The notes beneath the pieces were generated by a model. The model did not search any database and was not told where the DNA came from. It was given only the letters and a program-made list of their open reading frames with translations. A DNA stretch of 64,000 nt from Acarospora socialis (Eukaryota > Ascomycota > Lecanoromycetes > Acarosporales > Acarosporaceae), in NCBI GenBank assembly GCA_025617375.2, contig JAMYGW020000002.1, positions 2,914,001-2,978,000 on the forward strand, given 5' to 3'. The position numbers and the translations under genes are program-made. Of the stretch, positions 35,940 through 46,784 are shown piece after piece (positions within the stretch are counted from its first letter, which is position 1; every line of letters starts with the position of its first letter).

Positions 35940-36420
35940 CTTACAGTTGCATGAAATATCAAGACAGATCTGAAACATATTGAAAATAAAGCAGTCATGA
36001 AGATTTTGAATGTCTTAACTTTATTGAGAGATTATTGCATCAAAACAAATCATACATATGAGTTGTGATTGATTGCTCTTGTAAAAAATGAGTCATATAA
36101 TTTGAAAAAGATCAAGATGAAGAAGATTGATGAAGATACAAAGATAAAGATCAAGAAAAAAGAACAGAAAAAGAAGTCTTCTCAAAGAATTAAATTGAAT
36201 ATTACTTAATTATTCAACTCATCTTGAGTAAATCATACAATTTTATTTCTAAAATTCTCTATTAATCTCTATATCAGAAAGATACATTATTTAAAGATCA
36301 ATCAATAATTTTAAAAGACTTTACTGCTGTAGAATTTGATGTTTCTTCAAATGATAGTCTGTTGATGCATTATATGAGAATTGATGATCACAAGAAATGA
36401 TTTATGTGCTTGTATTGAGA
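35940..36420 (+). pseudogene. Second decayed frame of the inverted-repeat transposon
   Basis: A plus-strand frame with a basic, Lys-rich middle (LKKIKMKKIDEDTKIKIKKK) is conserved, in reverse orientation, in the second transposon copy (45,690-46,200). Conservation between the two copies suggests a former gene or exon of the element. I do not recognise the family. Confidence 0.4.
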
Positions 36421-36591
36421 GATATATAAAATACTTGTGTTAAAAACATACACTGTTGTCATCATTGACTGTGCAGACTGATTAGTTGAATAAATTAACT
36501 GTAGTCAACTTAATCTATTTATACAATTCAGATTTTGATATTAGAGCTAATTAAAATAATGAAAGCAGTTAAAACACTGCATTTCTTGACA
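36413..36591 (-). repeat. Old copia-type LTR relic carried in the transposon
   Basis: A 179-bp sequence with the start (TGTCAAGAAATGCAG) and end (CTCTCAATA) of the copia LTRs seen at 39,671 and 46,206. It is also present at the equivalent site of the second transposon copy (45,488-45,666). It therefore entered before those two copies separated. Confidence 0.55.
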
Positions 36592-36908
36592 GCTTGTTAT
36601 CTTGTTGTATTAATACATATTTATTTTCTATTTAGAATATTTGACTAATGCTCAAGTTATACAATTTAAATATATTCAAATTATCTACTTCTTCTGCTTT
36701 TTCTTTTTCTTCTTTTTTCTGATTTTGTTGATCTTAATATTCACATTATGATTATATCTGATCATGTGATTATATTAACAATAGTTGTCACAAACATCTC
36801 AAAAATTTTCTGATATAGAAATACATTTCTATACATTATTAATATCATATGACTTAGATTTTAGAGAGTCATATTTGAAATGAGTCATTTTCTCTATCAC
36901 AGTCAGCA

Positions 36909-37425
36909 CATTTCTTTTTGTTCTCTTTCTTGCTAGAAAGATGTCAGTAATGTGTAATATTGTATATTGCTGTAAATTGTACAAATTGAAACTGTATAAT
37001 AATTGCTTCAATATATAAAGTTCACTGTAGCATGCTGATCATGATGTAATTTTTTTTTAATTATATTTTAATTTTCATTTCATCTTTTCATTTCTTCAGA
37101 ATCTGTGTCTGAACATTGTGAAATTGAAACTCACTATTGTATATTTTTGTACAATCAGTTTCTCAAATCAGTCTTTATACTAAAAAATATTTACTTTGTC
37201 TTTCTGTGCTTGTGTCATATCATTGATGACTGAAATGAAGATGATCATTGTTGTAGTTGATGAGTTTGTTCATACAACAATGAGAATGTTAATTATCTAC
37301 TTATAGATCATGATTTCTCTACTACAATCTATGACTACATGTTGTTAATGGTGAATATTCATTAACACTTTGTGAAACTTTGAAAAAAATTTGATGTGTT
37401 GGTAACCTCGTTATCGTCCACCGTA
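36909..37425. repeat. Right inverted repeat of transposon copy 1
   Basis: 517 bp, reverse complement of the left repeat at 25,240. Contains the internal palindrome GTTAATG...CATTAAC that is missing from the left arm. The outer 25 bp escaped RIP. Confidence 0.75.
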
Positions 37426-37431
37426 GGCAAA

Positions 37432-37797
37432 TCCCGTGTCACGGTACTCGTAGACTCTCCTTTCGAGTCGTTGCGGCGTCTCTCCTTTTCCTTCCTCACG
37501 GCAAAATGACAGCGACAACAATCTCCAGCCCTTCAAGGCTGGCTATCCAAATCCAGCTGCCCTTCAGATCATCTCAGGATGTATCTTTGTTCTTATATAG
37601 CCCCAAAGGAGGGGTGGAGAAGAGCTGATTTCCATTGTTTCACTTCGGCCTCGATATTCGCAGCACAGATTGGGAGCGATATCACGTCGAGAGAAAAGTA
37701 TATATATTTCTAGGAGAGGTTTTAAAAGAAGGCAGCAAGATTGTACAGAAAAAGAAGTCACAAAAAATAAATTGTCAAGAACCCTAGCATTGCCAAC
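37432..37797 (+). promoter_or_regulatory. Upstream region of the F-box gene
   Basis: 366 bp of normal-composition DNA, the other half of the ancestral EMC7/F-box divergent intergenic region. A TATATATAT stretch at about 37,699-37,707 lies some 95 bp before the start codon and could act as a TATA element. No frame of note. Confidence 0.4.
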
Positions 37798-38835
37798 ATG
37801 CTGCTCGAGGATCTCGCCACTGAGCTCGTGCTACACGTCCTCCGCTCGTGTACCTCCATTTCCGACGTCCTGAACCTTGCGGCGACTTGTCGTCGGTTTC
37901 ATAAAGTACTTGCAGCTTCCCCGAAGTTGCCCATTCTGTTCGAGGCAGCCGAAGCGCACTACGGGCCCCTCCAGGACGCCATTCAGCTCGTCACCCACAA
38001 CGCCAGTCAGCCAGCACATCTCCTCCGCAAAGTTCCTACCTCACTCGCTCTCCTCAAGCAGATAATCGAAGTCGGCCGTGTAGCAAAGAAGTGGGAAGAC
38101 ATCTACCCCGCGAAGAAGTGGAAGCTCGATTTCCAAGACCGACGTGGACTCTCCGGACCCGAACGATATCGTCTTCGTCGCGCCATATACCGTCTCTGGC
38201 TGTATTCCAATGCTTTCCACAACCGGACCTTTCCGCGCAATACCCGCATGCATCGATACGTTATCCAAGAACGCGCCGAGCTCCTGCACAACTGGAATAC
38301 GGCCGAGTTAGCCGAAATCGAAGACGTGCGTGAGGTCCTCCGCGAGGTCTTGCAGAACCACATCTGTCCCAGCAACGGCACGATTCAGCGCAAGTTTCGC
38401 AAGCGCTTCCCTGACACCGACCATCAGCTTCTCTTCAACATCCACCTCAACTATCCGCCGCCCCCTTCAGCCTTCGAGACGCATTTTCACACCACGCATC
38501 AAGTTGCTCCTGGCACCAAGTTTTTCAACAAGTTCCAATCAACGGCATGGCATGAGCCTGGAGCGGAGGGCTGGGGCGACGAGATACCGCACTATTACGT
38601 CGTTGAGGATATGCTGAAGCTGGATCCAGGGCAGATCGTATGGTTGAGGGAGAATGCACCGTTGAAAGGGATGGTCGAGGCCTTTGTCAAAGGACTGGGA
38701 GAATGGTTCGAGAATAACGGGGAGACGTTTGGGCAGACGCTGGATTGGGTTGTTGCAGAGAGAGGCGGTGATGTTGAGGAGTTGAGAAGATTTATTCGGG
38801 AGAAAAGTCTTGGGGTGGCCGTTGATGATTGCTAA
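37798..38835 (+). CDS. F-box domain protein
   Basis: Single-exon gene of 345 residues with no internal stops and normal codon use. Residues 2-40 (LLEDLATELVLHVLRSC, then LNLAATCRRFHKVL) fit an F-box, the 40-residue motif that binds Skp1 and brings a substrate-recognition protein into SCF ubiquitin ligases. The remaining ~300 residues have no repeats such as WD40 or LRR that I can see. They are mostly helical, with an aromatic-rich C-terminal half (HYYVVEDMLKLDPGQIVWLRE), as in many orphan ascomycete F-box proteins. The start is the first ATG, preceded by CCAAC and followed at once by the F-box. It lies head-to-head with EMC7 apart from the 12-kb insertion. The target is unknown. Confidence 0.85.
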   Translation: MLLEDLATELVLHVLRSCTSISDVLNLAATCRRFHKVLAASPKLPILFEAAEAHYGPLQDAIQLVTHNASQPAHLLRKVPTSLALLKQIIEVGRVAKKWEDIYPAKKWKLDFQDRRGLSGPERYRLRRAIYRLWLYSNAFHNRTFPRNTRMHRYVIQERAELLHNWNTAELAEIEDVREVLREVLQNHICPSNGTIQRKFRKRFPDTDHQLLFNIHLNYPPPPSAFETHFHTTHQVAPGTKFFNKFQSTAWHEPGAEGWGDEIPHYYVVEDMLKLDPGQIVWLRENAPLKGMVEAFVKGLGEWFENNGETFGQTLDWVVAERGGDVEELRRFIREKSLGVAVDDC

Positions 38836-39301
38836 GGTTGAAACGGGTCATGATAGAGTGGCTACACCCGACTTAATAGAGCTTTGAGAGTATCTTCGGT
38901 AGCTTAGTTATTGTTCTATGCATAGCTATAATTGGAAAACAGCCACTCTGAAACAGCCACTCTGTAATTGCTCGGAATGGTGCACGTCAGGGGCAGGATA
39001 CGGTTCGGTACTGGGTGAGGATGACCAAGGCAAGCATCCAACGACAAATGCTACCCTATTACCGTCATAGTCAAACATAAGATATTTTCCTCCCAGTTCC
39101 ATTACAGTCACCAACCTAGGTACTGCTGCTTTGACTTGAGATGAGGGTGTAAAAGCTCGAACTGATGCTGAGCATGTCTGTGCAAGAAGAATGATCATTT
39201 TCAGTTCTCTTCTGTCAGTTCTCAAATAATCTGTTTTTGGCTCTTTATCCCAGGTGCGGATATCAGCAAATTTAGAATTCTGTTTTCAGTTTTGTCTTGT
39301 G
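38836..39301. other. 3' flank of the F-box gene, end of GC-normal island
   Basis: Intergenic sequence that grades from normal composition to AT-rich by 39,302. A 99-codon minus-strand open frame (39,225-38,926) lacks recognisable features. No RNA gene was seen. Confidence 0.45.
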
Positions 39302-39670
39302 TATGGTGGATGATAACGAGGTTATTGACACATCAAATTTTTTTCAAATTTTCACAAAGTGTTAATGAATATTCATCATTAACAACACATAGCCATAGAT
39401 TGTAGTAGAGAAATCATGATTTATAAGTAGATAATCAACACTCTCATTGTTGTACAAACAAACTCATCAACTACAACAATAATCATCTTCATTTCAGTCA
39501 TCAATGATATAACACAAGCACAGAAAGACAGAGTAAATATTTTTTAGTATGAAGATTGATTTGAGAAACTGATTGTACAAAAATATATGATAGTGAGTTT
39601 CAATTCAACAATGTTCAGACACAAATTCTGAAGAAATGAGAAGATAAAATAAAAATTAAAATATAATCAG

Positions 39671-42600
39671 TGTTAAGAAGTGTGATGTTCTAGCTGCTTT
39701 CATAGTCTTAGTTGAAACTAGCATCAGAAATTGCTCATTATCCATATAGTCTGCATGACAGAGTATGTGAATAAACAATCTTTACAACTCATGTTGATCA
39801 CAGTCAAGTTGACAGTGTACATTTCACTAAATAGACAGTTAGTCAGCAGTATAGCACAAGTATTCATTTATTTCTCAATAAATTATGAGCTCAGATTAGC
39901 AAGAAGCTTCTCAGAGAAAGTGCATATTGTTTTAGTATCTTGACAGCTTGATATGAGAACTCAAAGATTAAGCAAAACAAGCATTACTGATCATCAATAC
40001 AGAGCTTTAAGATTGAGCAAAACAATATTTCTTGACAGTCAATACAGAGCTCAAAGATTGAGCAAAATGACACTCTTAACACTTGATATGAGACTCAAAG
40101 ATTGAGCAAAACAAGCACACACACAAACATATTCTTTCTCTTATTTACATTACCTTTTTTTTCTCTTGTACATCTTATTACATTAGTTTATTCATTTCTT
40201 ATACTACATGTCAACTACCATCATGAGTTACATCATGAACTTCAACAACTCTTTTGTGAAGTGATGACTCATCTCAGTTCTCACTTGAAAAAACTGCAAT
40301 CAATGATTCACTCTCATGAAGAAATGACTGATAGATGAAGATCTATGATATATCATTGAGATCTCAGCAGTCAACACATTTGTCAGTGACTTCTTCTTTT
40401 CTTTAAGCAATCTCAACTTCAAAAATCAGAAAACTGATGCAAAAATCTTATACTGACTCATTATCTGCATCAGTACAGACAATCAAGAATATTTAACAGA
40501 CAAGATCAATGCAAAGAATGCTTGAAATATCTTGAAATTCAAATATAAGAAGAAGTTGCAGATCACTGAAAGACAATATTTAATGAAGTTCATTGAATAC
40601 AGAATGTCAGCAGATATGTTCATTAATGAAGTGTGAACTCATTTCAATAAACTTAGCAGAAAGATTGCTGCAACTCAGTCTGACATGACTGAACTGTTTA
40701 AGTCAGCACAATAATTTCAGACATTGCTTCAGACACTATTAAAGAACTATACAGTAATTTGTGATGCAATTAATGTTCAGAACATCTTAAACATTGAGAG
40801 AGATTTGCAGAAACTTCAAGAAAAAAAGACACAGTTAAAGATCACAGAAACTGCTCTGTAAACAGATTTATACAAGAATGAGTGAGATCTGATGCACATA
40901 TATTAACATGATGTGAAATATCATTATTGAAGATCATCAAGCTCTGACAATGAGCACTCTTCTCACTGCAAGTCATTTAAGTGTTTTCTCTGTTGTAACA
41001 TTCATCATATTTAAGACTGTAAATATCTTTCTGCTGTCTACAAGAATGTTAAGTTGAAAAAATTAAGTAAGTTGACTGCAGACAACTTGCATCACAACAA
41101 GTCAGAGTTTAAGTGCAAAGAGAAAAAACATAAGATTTTTAATGCTGAGACTGAGAAAAACAGTAATTCATTCTTATCTGAGTCTGACACAGAGAAAGAC
41201 AATGAGATTATCACTCTGTTCAAGAAAGTTATCAATAAGATACTCAGCTCTGAATGAGTTGTGAACTCTGAATACTTCACATACATAATTAATCAACATT
41301 AACTCTTCAGTGACTTCTTAATATACATACAGCACTGATAAATCAAAGTTGAGAAAAAACACTTATACTCACACTACTATAAAGTTGCAGTTATACAGAA
41401 TAAATTCAGAAATTTTGTGAATCTAAATTCAACACTCTATGTGTCTAAACTAAAAGTCAATCTTCTGTTGAGAAAGCAAATATGTGAAATAAAATTGCAG
41501 AAAAGCTTTGATCAGCACAGTCTTTATATGTAAAATAAACATAACAATGTCATAATAAAAGTGCTTGAGCAGAGCAGTGTCTACATAGTTAAACACATTG
41601 TAAAAGAACTGAATGAGTTTACTCTGTTATTCATCATGCATGTGTTACTTAATTCAGAGATGATTCTTTCAATCTCAGTACTGAATGTAAACTCTCAGAT
41701 ACAGACTGACTCATTAAGCTCTGTTGACACTTTATTTTCTGTTGACACTTTATTTTTAAGTGAGAGAGTCAAGATCTACAAACTGTAACATCAACAATTT
41801 GTTCATCTTGATTCTGCAAAACTCTGTGAACTTTATAAAGTTATAATTTTTAAAAAGTCAATCTTCATTGCTGAAGACAAGAAGAACATCTGTGAAGTTT
41901 ATGCTCTCATTAAGTTTGTTAATCAGCAAAAACACAATATGAGTGAAAAAAAGATCAACATTCTTGTTCTGATTTTCATTAACATATATAATTCTTTATT
42001 TCTATTATTTACTGAACATCAGTACTTTCTGAAGATTGTGAACAACTATTCTTGAAAGACATAAACAATATTGCTGAAATAATGCAATAATGTTTCACAG
42101 AAACTGTGAAAGTGACAATTAAAGATTGAGCTTCAAATCAATATAAAAGTGCTTACTGTACAGAATGACAATGTTACAGAATTAAAATTAACTTTGAATG
42201 ACTGATGCAGATTTTTTAACATCACATTACAGTACACTGTGTTTTACATGTTTATTCAGAATGATGTTGTCAAAAAAGTCATTTATATCACTGAGAATTC
42301 AGTGCACATCATGATCAAAAAGACAAAACTTTCAATAAAGTTCTAAGCAGAGACAGTGCAAACAGATATTTATCTTCACAATTAAACAGCAACTGATTTC
42401 TTAATCAACAGTAGACAAATAACTTTGAAGAAGATTTTCATTGATGTGCAGCTATTCATTGATCACATTTGTGTCTGAGATTACAAGTGTTACTTTTATA
42501 TTGATCTTAAATTGTTGCTGAAGAGCAGACAGAACAAGTTCATGAATTAAGAATGAGTGAAAGTCTTTATAAATTATACAGATAAAATCATAAAGCAGTA

Positions 42601-45019
42601 TCTGCTTTAAGTTTCAGATCTTAAGTGAATCATCAAGAGTTATGCTGTGAAGTTCATTGAGAATGAAAAGAAAGACAGTGTTGATCTCAAACTGCAAAAA
42701 TAAACATTGAATTTTCTGTCTGAACAGAAATCAGTTAAATGATCACAAAAAAATGCAGTCATCATGAATTCTACAACATTTACAACTCTGTTTACTGTTT
42801 CTGAATAAATTTACAGATTCAGATTTATGAATTTAAATGACAAAAAAGAATTTAAGTTAACTGCAGACAATCTTGACACATTCTCATCAGATATTCATAT
42901 GATGAATAAATTAACTGTAGTCAATTTAAATAAATCACAGATAAATGAACAGAGTAAAATTAAGCAGTTTTTACATATTGAAGTTTCTGTCAGCAAAGCA
43001 CTGAATATTTTAACTGAGAAAGTTAAGACATTCTTGTGCATTAAGATTTCAAAGAAAAAATAAAACAACAGTAATGAAGACTCTAATGAGCTTATAATTA
43101 AGATATCATGAATTATGTTGATACTTACAGCATTTATTACAGATAATGAGAAAGACACTGAGAATGTTAGATCTGACATTTTTACATTTGTTATCTATGT
43201 TAAAGCAGTGAGAGACTCAGTCTGAGAAAAGATGTAAAAAAATACTATTTATGCAGAGTTAACAGTTCTAACAGTCAACAGAACATGAGAAGAGATTGTG
43301 TTATTAAAAAATGCAAACATAATGATCAGCAAATGAGTGTTCAAATTTAAGCTGAACACTAATGAATTTTTGAACAAATTTAAAACAAATGTTATGATAA
43401 GAGATTTCTCACAGATGTATGACATTAATTATGAGAACATCTTTACATTTACAGTCAAATTTAACACTCTTTGAATCTTTCTTGTCATTATTGTTCTTAA
43501 GAATCTTGAATGTCATCAGATAGATGTCAACAACATCTTTATGAAATTCTTTCTTAAAAAAATCATCTACATGATAGTTTCTTCTGAAGTTTAAGTTGCA
43601 TTTGACTGTGCACTGCATATACTGTGTAGTTTTTATAATCTAAAGTAAGTCATGCAAGACTGACATAAACAATGTATCACTGATCTGTATAAGCTAAACT
43701 TTCATTAAAGTAATGTTAACTTATATCTTTTCATCAACAGCATCAAATACTGCTTCTTTATGTGAACAACATGATTGTAGTCTCAGTAAGTCTGACACAT
43801 ATTCTTTGATTTAAGAAAGTTCTTGTGAAAATGTTCAAAATTAAGAACTTGAGAGAGACACAAAAAATTCTTAACATACAAGTCACACACAACTGCAAAA
43901 GAAGAACTCTACATTTAAATTAAACTCATTATGTAAACAAGATGCTGAAAGATCTTTACATGTGATTTGACAAGCATAAGATCACAACAATCTCACTTAA
44001 TGAATATAATACTTTTTATCTCATCAATTCAGCTGATTAAAGAATAGATTAAAGACAGTATCAATATGTAATTGAAAATCTGATGTACACAGCAATTCAT
44101 ACTTGACTAAACATCATCTTTGTTCTAAATCAACTAAGTCAGTATTTTAGTAATTCTGCAGAACATCATGAATATGTGTTTAAGAGACTGCTGCAATATG
44201 TGAAATCAATCATTAATTTTAACATTGTGTACAGATTCAATGAGAATCAAATCATACTTGAATACTCTGACTCTGACTATGCATCAGACAAGCAAGATTG
44301 AAAGTCAATTCTGAAATATGTGTATATGCTTGAAGATAAATTAGTATCATGAACAAGTCAAAAACAGAAGTCTGTTGTTATCTTAATTATAGAGACTGAA
44401 TACATGATCATGTCAATATGTATAAAGACTGAAGTTTGATTTACACAGATGCTGCAAAACATGAATATAAGTAAGTATCTTGAAGATAATTTATACTGTG
44501 TAAACATTAAAAAGAATAAAGCTCATCAAGCAGTCTCATCTCTTCAGCTCAAGAGAGATAATCAGGCTGTCTTGACTTTAATTAAGAATACACATGTGTA
44601 TAAGTGATTAAAATACATTAACATTGTCTATCATCATATTCATGATCTGCACAAGCAAAATCAGATTGATGTGAACTTTGTGTTCAGTCAAGACATAGTG
44701 ACTGATGAACTAATTAAGTTTTTATTTAAATGAATTTTTAAGTGCTTTGTTGAACAACTGAGACTTACTGTTAGTGAAAGTCAATAGATGCAGTGTCATT
44801 AAGTGAGAGTGTTAAGAAGTGTGATGTTCTAACTGCTTCTATAATCTTAGTTAAAACTAACATCAGAGATTACTCATTACTCATATAGTCTGCATGACAA
44901 AGTATGTGAATAAACAATCTTTACAACTTATGTTGATCATGATTAAGTTAATGATGTATATTTCACTAGATAGACAGTTAGTCAGCAGTATAGCATGAGT
45001 ATTCATTTATCTCTCAATA
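39671..45019 (+). mobile_element. Ty1/copia fossil 1 (complete outline, broken)
   Basis: LTRs 39,671-39,880 and 44,810-45,019 (210 bp each), with target duplication ATCAG/ATCAA at 39,666-39,670 and 45,020-45,024. Just after the 5' LTR, TTATGAGCTCAGA (39,883-39,895) matches a primer site for the anticodon half of initiator tRNA-Met, as used by copia and Ty5. A leader with four ~45-bp tandem units follows (39,950-40,118). Then gag with a CCHC knuckle (about 40,980-41,035), pol with integrase, reverse transcriptase (LLLYVNNMIV near 43,755) and RNase H (YSDSDYASDKQD near 44,265). Full length, broken throughout by RIP-type change. Confidence 0.88.
39950..40118. repeat. Tandem leader repeats of copia fossil 1 (four units)
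   Basis: Four units of about 45 bp, each centred on CTCAAAGATTGAGCAAAAC, lie between the primer site and gag. Copia fossil 2 has five such units at 46,491-46,700. Confidence 0.65.
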
Positions 45020-45487
45020 ATCAAAAAAGAATCACATCATGATCAGCATGCTGCAGCAAACTTTATATATTGAAACAATTATTATACAGTTCTGATTTGT
45101 ACAATCTACAGCAATATACAACATTATACATTATTGACATCTTTTTAATGAGAAAGAAAATGAGAAAAAATGCACTGAGTATAATAAAGAAAACAGTTCA
45201 TTTCAAATATTATTTTCTGAAATCTAAGTCATATGATACTAATGATGTACAGAAATGTATTTTTATATTGAAGAATTTTTGAAATGTTTGCAACAACTGT
45301 TGCTGATATGATTACATGATTAAATGTGATCATAATGTGAATATCAAAATTAACAAAATCAAAAAAAAAAAAAAAGAAGAAGCAGAAGAAGCAGATAATT
45401 TGAATGTGTTTAAATTGTATGACTTGAGTATTAATCAAATATTCTAAATAAAAAATAGATATGTATTAATACAATAAGATAATAAAC

Positions 45488-45666
45488 TGTTGAGAAGTGC
45501 AGTATTCTAACTGCTTTCATTGTTTTAATTAATTTTTGTGTCAGAGTCTGAATTGTATGAATAGATCAAGTTGACTGCAGTCAATTTAATTAATTAATCA
45601 GTCTGTACAGTCAATGATGACAACAGTGTCTGTTTTTAGCACAAGTATTTTATATATCTCTTAATA
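45488..45666 (+). repeat. Old copia-type LTR relic in transposon copy 2
   Basis: 179-bp counterpart of 36,413-36,591. Starts TGTTGAGAAGTGCAG and ends near CTCTTAATA. Confidence 0.55.
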
Positions 45667-46784
45667 CAAATACACAAATCATTTTTTATGATCATCAATT
45701 CTCATATAATACATCAATGAACTATCATCTGAAGAAATATCAAATTCTGCAGCAATAAAGTCTTTTAAAATTATTAATTGATCTTTGAATAATGTATCTT
45801 TCTGATATAGAGATTATTAGAGAATTTTAGAAATAAAATTGTACAACTTATTCAAGATGAGTTGAATGATTGAGTAATATTTAATTTAATTCTTTAAAAA
45901 GACTTCTTTTTCTGTTTTTTCTTCTTGATCTTTATCTTTGTATTTTTATTGATCTTCTTTGTTTTGATTTCTTTCAAATCATACAACTCATTCTTCACAA
46001 GAGCAATCAATCACAACTTATATGTATGATTTGTTTTGATGCAATAATCTTTCAATAAAGTTGAGACATTCAAAATCTCTGTGACTGCTTTGTTCTCAAT
46101 ATGTTTCAAATCTGTCTTGATATTTCATGCAACTGTAAAACAGAAAAGATCACAAGAATGTTGTATGACTGAAGAATGTTTAATTTCTGAAAGAATGTTG
46201 CTTTATGTTGAGAAGTATAGTGTTTTAACTGCTTTCATAGTCTTAGTTGAAACTAGTGTCAGAGATTATTCATTATTCATATAGTTTGCATGACAGAGTA
46301 TGTGAACAGATAATCTTTACAATTCACATCAATCATAGTCAAGTTGACAATGTACATTTCACTAGATAAACAGTTAGTCAACAGTATAGCATGAGTATTT
46401 TTTTATCTCTCAATAAATTGTGAACTCAAAGTTAGTGAAAAGCTTCTCAGAAAAATGCATACTATTTTAATATCTTGACAGCTTGATACAGAAACTCAAG
46501 AGTTAAGTAAAACAAACATTACTGATCATCAATACAGAGTTTTAAGATTGAGCAAAATGATATTTCTTGACAGTTAATATGAAACTCAAAGATTAAGCAA
46601 AACAACACTCTCAGCACTTGATACAGAACTCAGAGATTGAGTAAAATGAGATATACTGATGATTTAATATGATGCTCAATGATTAAACAAAATAAGCATA
46701 CACACAAACTTCTTCTTTCTCTTATTTATATTATCTTCTTCTGTACATCTTATTACTTCACTTTATTTATTTTTTATACTATAT

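Larger units (their letters stand above)
25240..37425 (+). mobile_element. Inverted-repeat DNA transposon with integrase-core transposase (copy 1), interrupted
   Basis: Both ends begin TACGGTGGAC and run inward as inverted repeats: 25,240-25,707 plus 31,978-31,983 on the left, 36,909-37,425 on the right. The left copy lacks an internal piece of about 45 bp. Flanks carry GGCAAA as a 6-bp duplication. Without its nested insertions the element is about 5.5 kb. It encodes an integrase-core transposase (33,511-35,270) and a second frame (about 35,940-36,420). The outermost ~25 bp still have CG, CC and GG, while the inside is RIP-degraded. A gypsy element sits in the left repeat and a small LTR-type element at 32,744. 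No capsid or DNA-polymerase gene is seen, so I treat it as a plain DNA transposon fossil. Confidence 0.75.
39302..46205 (-). mobile_element. Inverted-repeat DNA transposon copy 2, interrupted and incomplete
   Basis: Begins TATGGTGGATGATAACG, the same terminus as 25,240 and 37,425, and follows the right arm of copy 1 in reverse (39,302-39,670, then 45,020-46,205). The gap is the inserted copia element 39,671-45,019. At 46,206 it is cut by a second copia element, and its other terminus is not in the window. It includes the old LTR relic (45,488-45,666) and the second frame. A poly-A/GAA run lies at 45,361-45,395. RIP-degraded. Confidence 0.7.

Noticed and set aside
38926-39225. 99-codon minus-strand frame behind the F-box gene
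   Set aside because: No conserved motif, signal or coding bias that I can see. Treated as non-coding flank.
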